In this document: positions 51,665-59,758 of the stretch, piece after piece
Position numbering within the stretch: position 1 is the stretch's first letter
How the letters are laid out: every line of letters starts with the position of its first letter
NCBI GenBank assembly: GCA_036741775.1
Contig: DAINRQ010000008.1
Span: forward strand, 1-64,000
Direction: 5' to 3'
Length of the DNA stretch: 64,000 bases
From: JAJKIV01 sp036741775
GTDB taxonomy: Bacteria; Gemmatimonadota; Gemmatimonadetes; Gemmatimonadales; Gemmatimonadaceae
Made by a program: the position numbers and the translations under genes
Notes under the pieces: model-generated
What the model saw: only the letters and a program-made list of their open reading frames with translations
What the model was told of the DNA's origin: nothing
Databases searched by the model: none

Positions 51665-52234
51665 CTACATGTTCGCTCCCTGCATCTGCCGCCCGCCCGC
51701 GGCGCCACTGCTATCGCCGTGCTTGGCTTCGGCGTTGCCGGCGAACGGGTGCTTCGCCGTGCGGGCGCGAGCGATGACGTCGTCGACCTTGGGCTCGTTG
51801 GCGAGTGCGCGCTGGATCGACTCGCGCGTCGCCTGGTAGTTGTAGTCGTAGATCTTCTGGTCGTCGGCTGCGTCCCAGTGAATGAACACACCAACCATGA
51901 GGCAGTAGTCGTCGACCTTGTTCTTGGGAATGATGCCCGCTTCGACGGAATCGACGACCGCGCGTGCGACGGCGGCCTGCGCCGGGCCGAACATCTGCAC
52001 GGCCTGCTTCGCGCCCTTGATCGTGACCTTGTTGAACATGACGGTGTCGGGCTTCGCCGGCAGGTTCGGCGTGACGACGGCGAGGAGTGTCGTGAACCCG
52101 TCCTTGTTGTTCGTCAGCGCGTTACAGAACGCGGTTCCGGCCGGACCCGACTTGGAGCCAATGATCAGGTCGATGTGCGCGACCTCGTTGCCGTCGCCGA
52201 CGAGCGACTCGCCGAGAAAGAAATCCGCTGCCAT
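51665..52234 (-). CDS. fae: formaldehyde-activating enzyme
   Basis: The product has 189 residues; ATG 52234. The sequence MAADFFLGESLVGDGNEVAH is the Fae hallmark, with His20 matching the catalytic His17 of the Methylobacterium enzyme. IGSKSGPAGTAFCNALTNNK, LLAVVTPNLPAKPDTVMFNK and VKGAKQAVQMFGPAQ-like residues (TIKGAKQAVQMFGPAQAAVA) complete it. Fae condenses formaldehyde with tetrahydromethanopterin. A ~20-residue tail (DSSGAAGGRQMQGANM) extends past the usual end. It is the first gene of the C1 operon that runs to 40244. Confidence 0.97.
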   Translation of the reverse strand: MAADFFLGESLVGDGNEVAHIDLIIGSKSGPAGTAFCNALTNNKDGFTTLLAVVTPNLPAKPDTVMFNKVTIKGAKQAVQMFGPAQAAVARAVVDSVEAGIIPKNKVDDYCLMVGVFIHWDAADDQKIYDYNYQATRESIQRALANEPKVDDVIARARTAKHPFAGNAEAKHGDSSGAAGGRQMQGANM

Positions 52235-52404
52235 TGGGATCGTCCCCCGTGAGGAAAGGTGAGCCGGCACTGCGAAGTACAATCTTTCCAGTCAACGGAG
52301 CGGCGCGTCGTCGCGAGTGCGGCTGGTGCGCAGTCCCGCCCGGCGAGTGTCCGGGAGGGTAGCCCGTGAACTTTCAGTTGTCGTCCCCTAGGGTAGGGGT
52401 GGCG

Positions 52405-52433
52405 ATGATGCCCGAGCGGGTTAGGTGTGTCAA
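52405..52433 (-). promoter_or_regulatory. candidate sigma-70 promoter for the fae operon
   Basis: On the minus strand TTGACA (52433-52428) is followed after 17 bases by CATCAT (52410-52405), about 170 bases before the fae start. The -35 is perfect and the -10 is weak. No good GG-N10-GC (sigma-54) match was found in the 214-base gap, so direct control by the adjoining activator is unproven. Confidence 0.4.
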
Positions 52434-52448
52434 GCAGCCTGAGCCCGT

Positions 52449-53783
52449 TCAGGTGCCTGACGTGCCGGGCACCAGCCCGTATTGCCTCAGCTTCCGCCAG
52501 AGCGTGGTCCGTCCCATCCCCAACAGCTCGGCAGTGCGGCTCACCGCCCCACCCGTCTGCTCCAGTGCCGCGACGATGATCTCGCGCTCCTCGTCGGCCG
52601 AGGCGGCACGGTAACGCGGTTCGCCGGTTCGGTCAGCCGCGTCACGAAGTTCAGCGGGCAGATGCTGCGCCTCGATTCGTGCAAACCCGGCGTCGACGGC
52701 CGCGCGTTCGATGGTAGACATGAGCTGCCGGACGTTGCCCGGCCAGTCGTGCGCGCGAAGCAACCGGATCGCGAACGAGGAGCAAGCTAAGCGGTGATGA
52801 TCCGGCGAGCGGCTGCGGAGCTGGTCCAGCGCGTGTGCGACGAGCAGCGGGATGTCAGCGCGGCGCTCCCGCAGCGGCGGGATGGCGATCGGGAAGACCG
52901 CGAGCCGGTAGTAGAGGTCTTCCCGAAAGCGGCCGGACGCGACCAGTGCACCAAGGTCGCGGTTCGACGCCGCGACCACGCGCACGTTGATTCGCACCGG
53001 GCGGGAGGCACCGACGCGGGTCACCTCACGTTCCTGGAGCACCCGTAGCAGCCGCTGCTGGACATTCGCGCTCGTTTCCCCGATCTCATCCAGGAATATC
53101 GTCCCGCCGTCGGCCGCCTCGAACACTCCTGGACGGTCACGAATCGCGCCGGTGAACGCCCCCTTCACGTGCCCGAACAGTTCGCTCTCGAGCACTCCTT
53201 CGCCGAAAGCTCCGCAGTTGACGGTGACGAACGGGGCGGCATGGCGCGGCGACAGCTGGTGCAACGCGCGGGCGACAAGCTCCTTTCCCGTCCCGGTCTC
53301 ACCGCTGATCAATACCGTGGTGTCCTGCGGCGCGACTCGACGGATGGCCGCGAAGAGCTCGCGCATCGCCGGGGAACGTCCGATCATGCCGCCGATGATC
53401 GCATCGTCGGAAGACGCGACCGGCCGCCGCTCGAGTAACTCCGCGACTCGCGCGCTCAGCAATTCGGGCTCGACCGGCTTGGTGAGAAAATCGTCGGTGC
53501 CGACGTGAAGGGCGCGCACGGCGCTGTCTACCGTGCCATAGCCGCTGATCATGAGCACCGGGACCTGCTCACCCCAGATGCGAAGCGTTTCGACCAGCTG
53601 AATGCCATCGATCCCGGGCATGCGTAAGTCGAGCAGCACGAGATCGAACCGGCGCTCGCGAAGCGCCTGGACCGCTGCTGTCGCATCGGCGGCTACGTCC
53701 ACGTCGTGGCCGTCGCCACGCAGCAGCGCCGCGGTCGAGATGCGAAACGCGTGGTCGTCGTCGACGACGAGCAGTCGGGTCAC
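52449..53783 (-). CDS. sigma-54-dependent response regulator (NtrC family)
   Basis: The product has 444 residues from GTG 53783. Receiver: LLVVDDDH with phospho-acceptor Asp52 (LVLLDLRMPG) and switch Lys102 (FLTKPVEP). The AAA+ domain has Walker A GETGTGKE (161-168), the sigma-54 contact loop GAFTGA (208-213), Walker B GGTIFLDEIGE and the arginine finger region RVVAASNRDL. A Fis-type helix-turn-helix ends the protein (GGAVSRTAELLGMGRTTLWR). It should activate sigma-54 promoters when phosphorylated by the kinase encoded 8 bases upstream. It lies directly before fae on the same strand. Confidence 0.94.
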   Translation of the reverse strand: MTRLLVVDDDHAFRISTAALLRGDGHDVDVAADATAAVQALRERRFDLVLLDLRMPGIDGIQLVETLRIWGEQVPVLMISGYGTVDSAVRALHVGTDDFLTKPVEPELLSARVAELLERRPVASSDDAIIGGMIGRSPAMRELFAAIRRVAPQDTTVLISGETGTGKELVARALHQLSPRHAAPFVTVNCGAFGEGVLESELFGHVKGAFTGAIRDRPGVFEAADGGTIFLDEIGETSANVQQRLLRVLQEREVTRVGASRPVRINVRVVAASNRDLGALVASGRFREDLYYRLAVFPIAIPPLRERRADIPLLVAHALDQLRSRSPDHHRLACSSFAIRLLRAHDWPGNVRQLMSTIERAAVDAGFARIEAQHLPAELRDAADRTGEPRYRAASADEEREIIVAALEQTGGAVSRTAELLGMGRTTLWRKLRQYGLVPGTSGT

Positions 53784-53791
53784 GAGAGAGG

Positions 53792-55621
53792 TCAGCGTTG
53801 CGCGGCCGACGCCGATGTGACGACCGGCGCGGAAGCTGCGTTAGGCACGGGAAGCTCGATACGAAACCACGCCCCTCGCGGCGCGCGGTCCGGGGTGTCC
53901 AGGGCGTTCGCGGCGACGATGCGTCCGCCGGCTGCACGCACCAACCCGTCGGCGACGAACAGTCCCAGTCCCACGCCGTGGACCGCCTCTTTCGTCGTGA
54001 AGAACGGGTCGAACACGCGATGGAGGATGTCCGCGGGAATCCCGGGTCCGTCATCGCGGACATCGATCGTGGCGTTTGCGCCGGCGCGCCCGATGGCAAT
54101 CTCGATCCGGGCCGGCCGCACCCCTGCGGCGTCGCGCGCGTTCTGCACGAGGTTCGTGAGCACCTGTTTGAGTGAGTCGGGGGCAATCGCTGCCTCGACC
54201 GCATCATCGCCGCCCACCAACACGGCGGCCGCAGGGCTCACGTTCGCTCGAGACGTGATCGGCCCCACGCTGGCGAGTCGAGCGACGTCGCGAGCGATTG
54301 CAGCCGGATGGCATCGCTGCTCACCCGAGCCGTGCGGACGATTGACGTCGAGCATCTGTTCGGCCAGTTCGTGCATCCGAAGTAACTCGTCGATCGCGAG
54401 GTCGGCGAATTCGCGCGCCTCCGGATCGTTCTGCACGCGTCGCCGGATGAGTTCCAGGCAGTTTCGGAGCGACGCCACCGGGTTCCGAATCTCGTGGGCG
54501 AGCTGCGCGACGAGACGACCGGTGGCGGCAAGACGATCGCGCTGCATGAGGTCAGCCTGCAACGCCGTGAGGCGTGCACTGTGGTCCGTCAGCGATGCGT
54601 TCGCGTCCCGCAGCTCGTCCAGGCGAGCCGCGAGGGAGCGACGCATGCCGTCGAACGTCGCCGCGACCTGTGCGACTTCGCGGATCCCGGATGTCGGCAC
54701 CGGCGCGCCAAGGTCGCCGTTGGCGAACGCCGCGGCCGCGGCCGCCAGCTCGTGCACCGGGCGCGCGATTCGGGCAGCCAGCACCGCGCCTAACGCTAAC
54801 GCGATGAGCAGGGCGACGACTGCCGACACCGCCGCCACTCGGCGGAGCTCGGGCAATACCGCGAGCTCTTCGTCCAGCATGCGGGCGAACACGGCGGTGC
54901 CGGCACCGTCGAGGCGCGCGGCTACGGCGATCACCCGCCGGCCCCGCGTCCGCAACTCGGCCGGCACGCTGGTGATGGCCCCATCGTTTACAGCCGCGGC
55001 GAGCGTCGCGGTCGTCATCGAGTCGAGCGTGCTCGCAGCGGGTCCGGCACCGTCGGCGATCAGCACGACGCCGGCCCGTGTGAGTCCGGACAGGGTGCCC
55101 GCGAGCCGTTCGTCGAGCGGCGATGATAATCCCGCGGCGCCGATCCACCGACCGTTCGATTCGATCGGCGCCAGCGCCAGGTATACGATCGCCGCGCCAA
55201 CCCGGCGCGGAACGACCGGCATCTCCCCCGCGCGCGTTCGAGCAAGGAGCGCAGAATCGATAGCCGGTCCGGCCCAGCTGTCACCGGTCGGCCCGACGAG
55301 CACCGGCTGCCCGTTGAGCGAGGCGCTCGCCACGTCCAGCGTAGCCACCGCACGCGATCGATCGCCGCGAGCGACCGCCCCCGCCAGCCCGTCGGTATGC
55401 GCGAGGTCCTTCGCGTACATCATCAGCGTGCTCGCGTTCGCGGCCAGCCGGTCGGCAAGCACGCGAGGCGCGAGCGCCAGATCGCCGCTCGCGCGGTCCT
55501 CGAGCGCTGATTGCAGACGACGGTCGAGCGCCACCGCCGCCGGAATCACCCCCGCGAGGATCGCGACTCCGACGGCTCCGAGTAGCGCGCGGTTGAGCGA
55601 GAGCGCCATACGATGCTGCAT
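53792..55621 (-). CDS. membrane sensor histidine kinase
   Basis: The product has 609 residues. The first membrane helix is at ~12-32 (ALLGAVGVAILAGVIPAAVA), followed by a ~225-residue periplasmic sensor. The second helix is at ~262-284 (VAAVSAVVALLIALALGAVL), then HAMP (~285-340) and a short coiled coil. The phospho-acceptor is His376 in AQLAHEIRNPVASLRNCLEL. The ATPase N box has Asn494 (LTNLVQNARDAAG), G1 is DDGPGIPADI and G2 is GVGLGLFVADGLV. It is the cognate kinase of the NtrC-type regulator downstream. The periplasmic ligand is not evident. Confidence 0.93.
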   Translation of the reverse strand: MQHRMALSLNRALLGAVGVAILAGVIPAAVALDRRLQSALEDRASGDLALAPRVLADRLAANASTLMMYAKDLAHTDGLAGAVARGDRSRAVATLDVASASLNGQPVLVGPTGDSWAGPAIDSALLARTRAGEMPVVPRRVGAAIVYLALAPIESNGRWIGAAGLSSPLDERLAGTLSGLTRAGVVLIADGAGPAASTLDSMTTATLAAAVNDGAITSVPAELRTRGRRVIAVAARLDGAGTAVFARMLDEELAVLPELRRVAAVSAVVALLIALALGAVLAARIARPVHELAAAAAAFANGDLGAPVPTSGIREVAQVAATFDGMRRSLAARLDELRDANASLTDHSARLTALQADLMQRDRLAATGRLVAQLAHEIRNPVASLRNCLELIRRRVQNDPEAREFADLAIDELLRMHELAEQMLDVNRPHGSGEQRCHPAAIARDVARLASVGPITSRANVSPAAAVLVGGDDAVEAAIAPDSLKQVLTNLVQNARDAAGVRPARIEIAIGRAGANATIDVRDDGPGIPADILHRVFDPFFTTKEAVHGVGLGLFVADGLVRAAGGRIVAANALDTPDRAPRGAWFRIELPVPNAASAPVVTSASAAQR

Positions 55622-55693
55622 ATAGTAGCCGCCGCGCCCCGCGCAACCAGGACGCGGCGACACTTTCGGGCCCGACGCCGAGCCCAAGGCGAA

Positions 55694-56839
55694 TCAGTGC
55701 GCCGCGAGCCCCACCGCGCCCGGCGGCAGGTCGCCGGCGCCAGACACGGCACGCAGCGAGCCGTCGCTGTTATCGACGGCAAACGCGCTGATGCTATGCG
55801 AGCCGGCGTTCAGGGTGTAGAGGTACTGGCTGTTGCGGCTCATCGCGGCGTCGATAGGCGTCGTCCCGGTGTCTCCGGTGCGGCCGTCAGGGTCGAGAAT
55901 CGTCAGCGCCGCATGTCGCACCCGGAACCCGGTCGCCGAAGCACTGCCAGTGTTCGTCGCGTACGCGAACTTGCCGTTGCCCGTCACGGCAACCCAGCAC
56001 GCCGCCGTCTCGGTAGTCGGAACCGACGCGCTGACCACGCGCAGCGTCCCGTCGCCATTGATCGTGTAGGATGAGATCGCGCTCGCATCCGGTGCTCCCC
56101 CGAAGGCCTCCGACACGATGAGCACACCGTGCTGGTTGAACGCGAACCCGAACGGCGTCTGTCCGGACGAAGGATTGACGACTGGCCCGGACGCGTAGCC
56201 ATCCGCACCCACGGCGTAGACGTCGATACGGTTCGTTGCCTTCTCCGTAACCACGAGCCATGCCCCCGACGGATGGAAGCTCACCTGGGCCGGGCCGACG
56301 CCAGCCCCACTCAGTGGCCGCGCGGAGCCGGCCAGCATGGATAGCGCGCCGGAGGGCGAGATCGAGAAGCCCACGATGTTCTCGGTGCCACCGGCATTGA
56401 GCACGTACAGGAAGTCGCCGTGCACCGTCACGCTGATGGGGAGCACGCCACCCGACCCGACGGTTCCGATACGCGTCAACGATGCGCCGTTGACCGCAAA
56501 CGACGTGATCGAGTTACTGCCCGCATTCACCGCGAACAGGAAGCGGCGATCCTGGCTGAGCGCAACCGCGCCCTGGGATCCCAGCCCGGCACCAGTGCCG
56601 TTACCGGTCGTCCCATACGAGCCGGCGGGCGACAGCGATCCGTCAGCAGCACGTGAAAAGGCCAATACTGCATTGCCGCCGGTGGCGTTGCTGAGTGTGA
56701 ACACAGCGCCGACGGCGGTTCCGGCACCGCCCCGCGCGAACGACGGCACGGGCGGCACCAACGGATTGGGCGAAGTGGCATCGCGGCCACAGGCGGCGAC
56801 AGTCAGTGCGAGCGCGGCGAGGTGGAACGGCTTGAACAT
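55694..56839 (-). CDS. lactonase-type beta-propeller lipoprotein
   Basis: The product has 381 residues; ATG 56839 has GGGAGA upstream. The lipobox is TVAAC (Cys17). The body is a repeated blade pattern: GAVALSQDRRFLFAVNAGSN, FLYVLNAGGTENIVGFSISP, SFHPSGAWLVVTEKATNRID, FNQHGVLIVSEAFGGAPDAS and SRNSQYLYTLNAGSHSISAF. These match the seven-bladed 6-phosphogluconolactonase/YncE-like family. No catalytic residues can be assigned. It is likely a periplasmic surface protein; ligand unknown. It lies upstream of the kinase gene by 72 bases. Confidence 0.85.
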   Translation of the reverse strand: MFKPFHLAALALTVAACGRDATSPNPLVPPVPSFARGGAGTAVGAVFTLSNATGGNAVLAFSRAADGSLSPAGSYGTTGNGTGAGLGSQGAVALSQDRRFLFAVNAGSNSITSFAVNGASLTRIGTVGSGGVLPISVTVHGDFLYVLNAGGTENIVGFSISPSGALSMLAGSARPLSGAGVGPAQVSFHPSGAWLVVTEKATNRIDVYAVGADGYASGPVVNPSSGQTPFGFAFNQHGVLIVSEAFGGAPDASAISSYTINGDGTLRVVSASVPTTETAACWVAVTGNGKFAYATNTGSASATGFRVRHAALTILDPDGRTGDTGTTPIDAAMSRNSQYLYTLNAGSHSISAFAVDNSDGSLRAVSGAGDLPPGAVGLAAH

Positions 56840-56998
56840 GTGCGTCTCCCCAGGTTGACGTGAGCGATGGGCCCGGAGGCCCGTCGAGACGCATTTGCCG
56901 AAATGCAACGCGACGGCCGGTCCTGATCACACACGCGACCCTGTCGCCAAACCCCGGAGCAGACGTGAGTTGAGAATGTTCTGTGGCCGCGAAGCGAA

Positions 56999-57032
56999 CT
57001 CGGCGCGGCGTTCCATGGAACGCCGCGCCGAG
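56999..57032. terminator. 34-bp perfect palindrome, probable terminator
   Basis: CTCGGCGCGGCGTTCC (56999-57014), then AT, then its exact reverse complement (57017-57032). It sits 45 bases beyond the stop of the ABC permease gene (minus strand). It shares the GCGGCGTTCC/GGAACGCCGC core with the terminator at 2304-2331 but lacks a T-run. Confidence 0.6.
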
Positions 57033-57076
57033 CTCATGAAACGTCGCCGTGAAACAGTCGCCGCGTCGGAGCGCCG

Positions 57077-59548
57077 TCAGTCAGCACGGAGCGCTTCGAT
57101 AGGATCGATACGTGCCGCCCGCATGGCAGGTAGCCAGGATGCGACCCCCGCGACTACGAGCAGCGACAACGTCACCGCGCCGAGCGTGATGGGGTCATGC
57201 GGCGCAACGCCGTAGAGCATGGAGCTGATCAGCCGCGCGAGTCCGACCGCGCCAACCAGCCCGATTGCGGCACCGATCGCTGCCAGCACCATCCCCTGCC
57301 GCACGACCATCCCGCGCACTTCACTGGTCTGCGCGCCGAGCGCCATACGTACGCCGATCTCCCGCGTGCGCAGGCTCACCATGTAGCTGATCACGCCATA
57401 GATCCCGATGGCGCCGAGCAGCAGCGCGACGCCCGCCGCCGCGCCGATCATGATCAATGTGAACGTCGTGCGCGCCATGGCGTCGCTCACCACGGCGGAC
57501 AGGTCACGGACTTTGACGAGCGGCAGGTTGCGGTCCATCTCCCAGATCTCGCGCCGCACTGTCGAGAACAACGCGAGCGGGTCGCCACCCGTGCGGATGG
57601 TCAGCGTCATGGCATTCTCGGCGACGACCGTATCCGGCGAGCCCGGCGATGGTTGCGTCGTCTGCAGCACGGGGAGATAGACCATCTCGTCGAGCGGCTC
57701 CGTGAGCGCCTCGTTGTGCACGTCGCCCACGACGCCGACGATGGTACTCCATCCGCCGTCGGGGCCGGCAGCTTTCACCCGCCTGCCGACAGCGCTCCCG
57801 TTAGGCCAGAAATGCTTCGCGAACGCCTGGGAAACGATGACCTCGTTCGACGGCCGGTCGGAGCCGTCATCCCGGAACGTACGGCCCTCGAGCACCGGGA
57901 TGCCCATCGCCGCGAAGTAGCTGCCGGCCACGCTCGCCATCGGGTGGATGGTTGGCAACTCGTCGTTCGCGATCGGTCGGTCCTCGACCCAGACCCCGCT
58001 GTTGTTGTTGCCGTCCGGAGCGAGCGGGAGCTTGCTCGTGCCACCGGCTGCCTCGACGCCGGGAAGCGCGGCGAGTCGCGTCGTGAGGAGATGGAAAAAG
58101 CGGTTGATCTGGCCGGGTGTTCTGTACTCGGCGGCAGGAAGCGTCAGCCGGAGTGTCAGAACACCATTCGGGTCGAACCCGGGATCGACCGCGCGCATCT
58201 GCTGAAACGAGCGTGCGAGCAGCCCCGAACCGGTGAGGAGGATGAGCGCGAGGGCGACCTGCGCGACGACGAATGCGTTCCTGACCCGCTGCCGTTCGCG
58301 TCCCGTGGTCGACCCGCGGCTCCCGTCGCGCAGCGTGGGGCTGAGCTCACCCTTCCCGGCCCGAATGAACGGCACGGCGCTGAAGAACAGCCCCGTGACG
58401 ATGGCAATGAGGAGCGCGACGCCTAACGACGAGGCACCGATCGCGATCTCCGACGCGCGAGGCAGACCGCCCGGCGCGAGTCTCAGCAGAACGCGGAGGG
58501 CGAAGTGGGCGAGTACAAGCCCTACCGCGGCACCGGCCAGCGAGAGCATCAGCCCCTCGCCGAGGTATAGCCGCATCACGTCGCGCGGGGTGGCGCCGAG
58601 CGCCGACCTGACCGCGACTTCCTTCGCTCGGGCCTCGGCTCGCACGAGGAAGAGGTTCGCCACGTTCGCGCAGGCGATGAGCAGCACGAAACCAACGGTG
58701 CCGAGCACCATGAGGAGGACGGGGCGGATGTCGCCGACGACGTCATCCTGCAGCCGGTGCAGCACCGCGCGGAACTGTCCCTGCTCGAACATGCGGGCCG
58801 TCATCATGCCCGGCACGTCTTCGGGGAGCCGCATCAGGATGGGCTGCATCTCGGCTTGGGCCGCCGCGATCGTCACCCCGGGGCGCAGGCGAGCGATCGC
58901 GTTGCGGTTGAAGCTGCCCGTGTTGAGGTGTGCGGGATCGACCTGCATCGGCGTCCAGAGCTCGGCGTCGGCGCCTGGGAAGCGGAAGGTCGAGGCCATG
59001 ACACCCACGACCTGCCGCGAGATGCCGTCGACCTGGATGGTTTTGCCGACGATCGACGGGTCGCCACCGTAGCGTCGCTGCCAGAGCGAGTGCGCGAGGA
59101 TCACGACATTCGGTCCGCCGGGTCGATCTTCCTCCTCGGTGAAATTCCGCCCGATCGCCGGGTGCATCCCCAAGGTGGGGAGCATCGAGGCCGTGAGCTG
59201 CGCCGACAGCACGCGCTCGGGGTCCTGACCGCCAGTCAGCGTGGCCGACGAACTTCGATAGCTGCCGATCGACTGGAAGGAGCGTGTCACCTTGGTGCGG
59301 TACTGCCAGTACGACGCGTCCGACTGCTCGAACTGGTCGAGCCCCAACCCTTCTGCCGTGTGCCAGAGCTGAACGAGGCGGTCAGCGTCGGGGAACGGAA
59401 GCGGCCTCAGGAGTACCGCATTTACGACGCTGAACGCGGCGGTCGTGCCGGCTATGCCGAGCCCGAGCGTGAGAACCGAGACCGCCGTGAACGCGGGGGT
59501 GCGGGCGAGCCGGCGAAGCGTGGGGCGGATCGATGCGAGAACTGGCAT
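57077..59548 (-). CDS. duplicated MacB/FtsX-type ABC permease (ADOP family)
   Basis: The product has 823 residues; ATG 59548 chosen because the preceding codons are not conserved-looking. The first helix is ~18-42 (AFTAVSVLTLGLGIAGTTAA). A periplasmic MacB core follows, then three helices at ~280-410 (PVLLMVLGTVGFVLLIACAN). A second half repeats the pattern (VRNAFVVAQVALALILLTGS, large periplasmic domain, then AGVALLLGAIGIYGVISYMV and ATLSLLVVAGVASW-like helices, here AVTLSLLVVAGVASWLPAMR). These eight-helix ADOP permeases are frequent in Acidobacteria and Gemmatimonadota. No ATPase gene adjoins it, so the partner is encoded elsewhere. Substrate unknown. Confidence 0.9.
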   Translation of the reverse strand: MPVLASIRPTLRRLARTPAFTAVSVLTLGLGIAGTTAAFSVVNAVLLRPLPFPDADRLVQLWHTAEGLGLDQFEQSDASYWQYRTKVTRSFQSIGSYRSSSATLTGGQDPERVLSAQLTASMLPTLGMHPAIGRNFTEEEDRPGGPNVVILAHSLWQRRYGGDPSIVGKTIQVDGISRQVVGVMASTFRFPGADAELWTPMQVDPAHLNTGSFNRNAIARLRPGVTIAAAQAEMQPILMRLPEDVPGMMTARMFEQGQFRAVLHRLQDDVVGDIRPVLLMVLGTVGFVLLIACANVANLFLVRAEARAKEVAVRSALGATPRDVMRLYLGEGLMLSLAGAAVGLVLAHFALRVLLRLAPGGLPRASEIAIGASSLGVALLIAIVTGLFFSAVPFIRAGKGELSPTLRDGSRGSTTGRERQRVRNAFVVAQVALALILLTGSGLLARSFQQMRAVDPGFDPNGVLTLRLTLPAAEYRTPGQINRFFHLLTTRLAALPGVEAAGGTSKLPLAPDGNNNSGVWVEDRPIANDELPTIHPMASVAGSYFAAMGIPVLEGRTFRDDGSDRPSNEVIVSQAFAKHFWPNGSAVGRRVKAAGPDGGWSTIVGVVGDVHNEALTEPLDEMVYLPVLQTTQPSPGSPDTVVAENAMTLTIRTGGDPLALFSTVRREIWEMDRNLPLVKVRDLSAVVSDAMARTTFTLIMIGAAAGVALLLGAIGIYGVISYMVSLRTREIGVRMALGAQTSEVRGMVVRQGMVLAAIGAAIGLVGAVGLARLISSMLYGVAPHDPITLGAVTLSLLVVAGVASWLPAMRAARIDPIEALRAD

Positions 59549-59758
59549 GGAGCGGTCTGTCTGAGGGTGTGTTAGGCGGTACGGCCGGTCGCGTGGTGAC
59601 GTTTCAGCCCGGGACGGATGCTCGCGAATGATAGGCGTCAGAAACACGCCCCTTCGCGCATTTTGGTGGAGTGGGATCGCTCGAGAGCGGCGCCGCTCGA
59701 CACGCTGTCGGCACCGCCTCGTGATTCGGCCGGCACCCGAGCAGCTACCTGACGTCTT
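59549..59758. promoter_or_regulatory. 210-base divergent region between permease and receptor genes
   Basis: Both flanking genes start here in opposite directions. A near-match octamer TGTTAGGC is at 59569. No recognisable operator, hairpin or coding frame was found. Confidence 0.4.

Noticed and set aside
52235..52448. Sigma-54 (-24/-12) promoter before fae
   Set aside because: No GG-N10-GC sequence with adequate flanks was found; only a sigma-70-like pair.
53706..55625. 639-residue open frame on the plus strand over the histidine kinase
   Set aside because: Composition is Ala/Ser/Arg-rich without motifs, and the opposite strand encodes an intact kinase.
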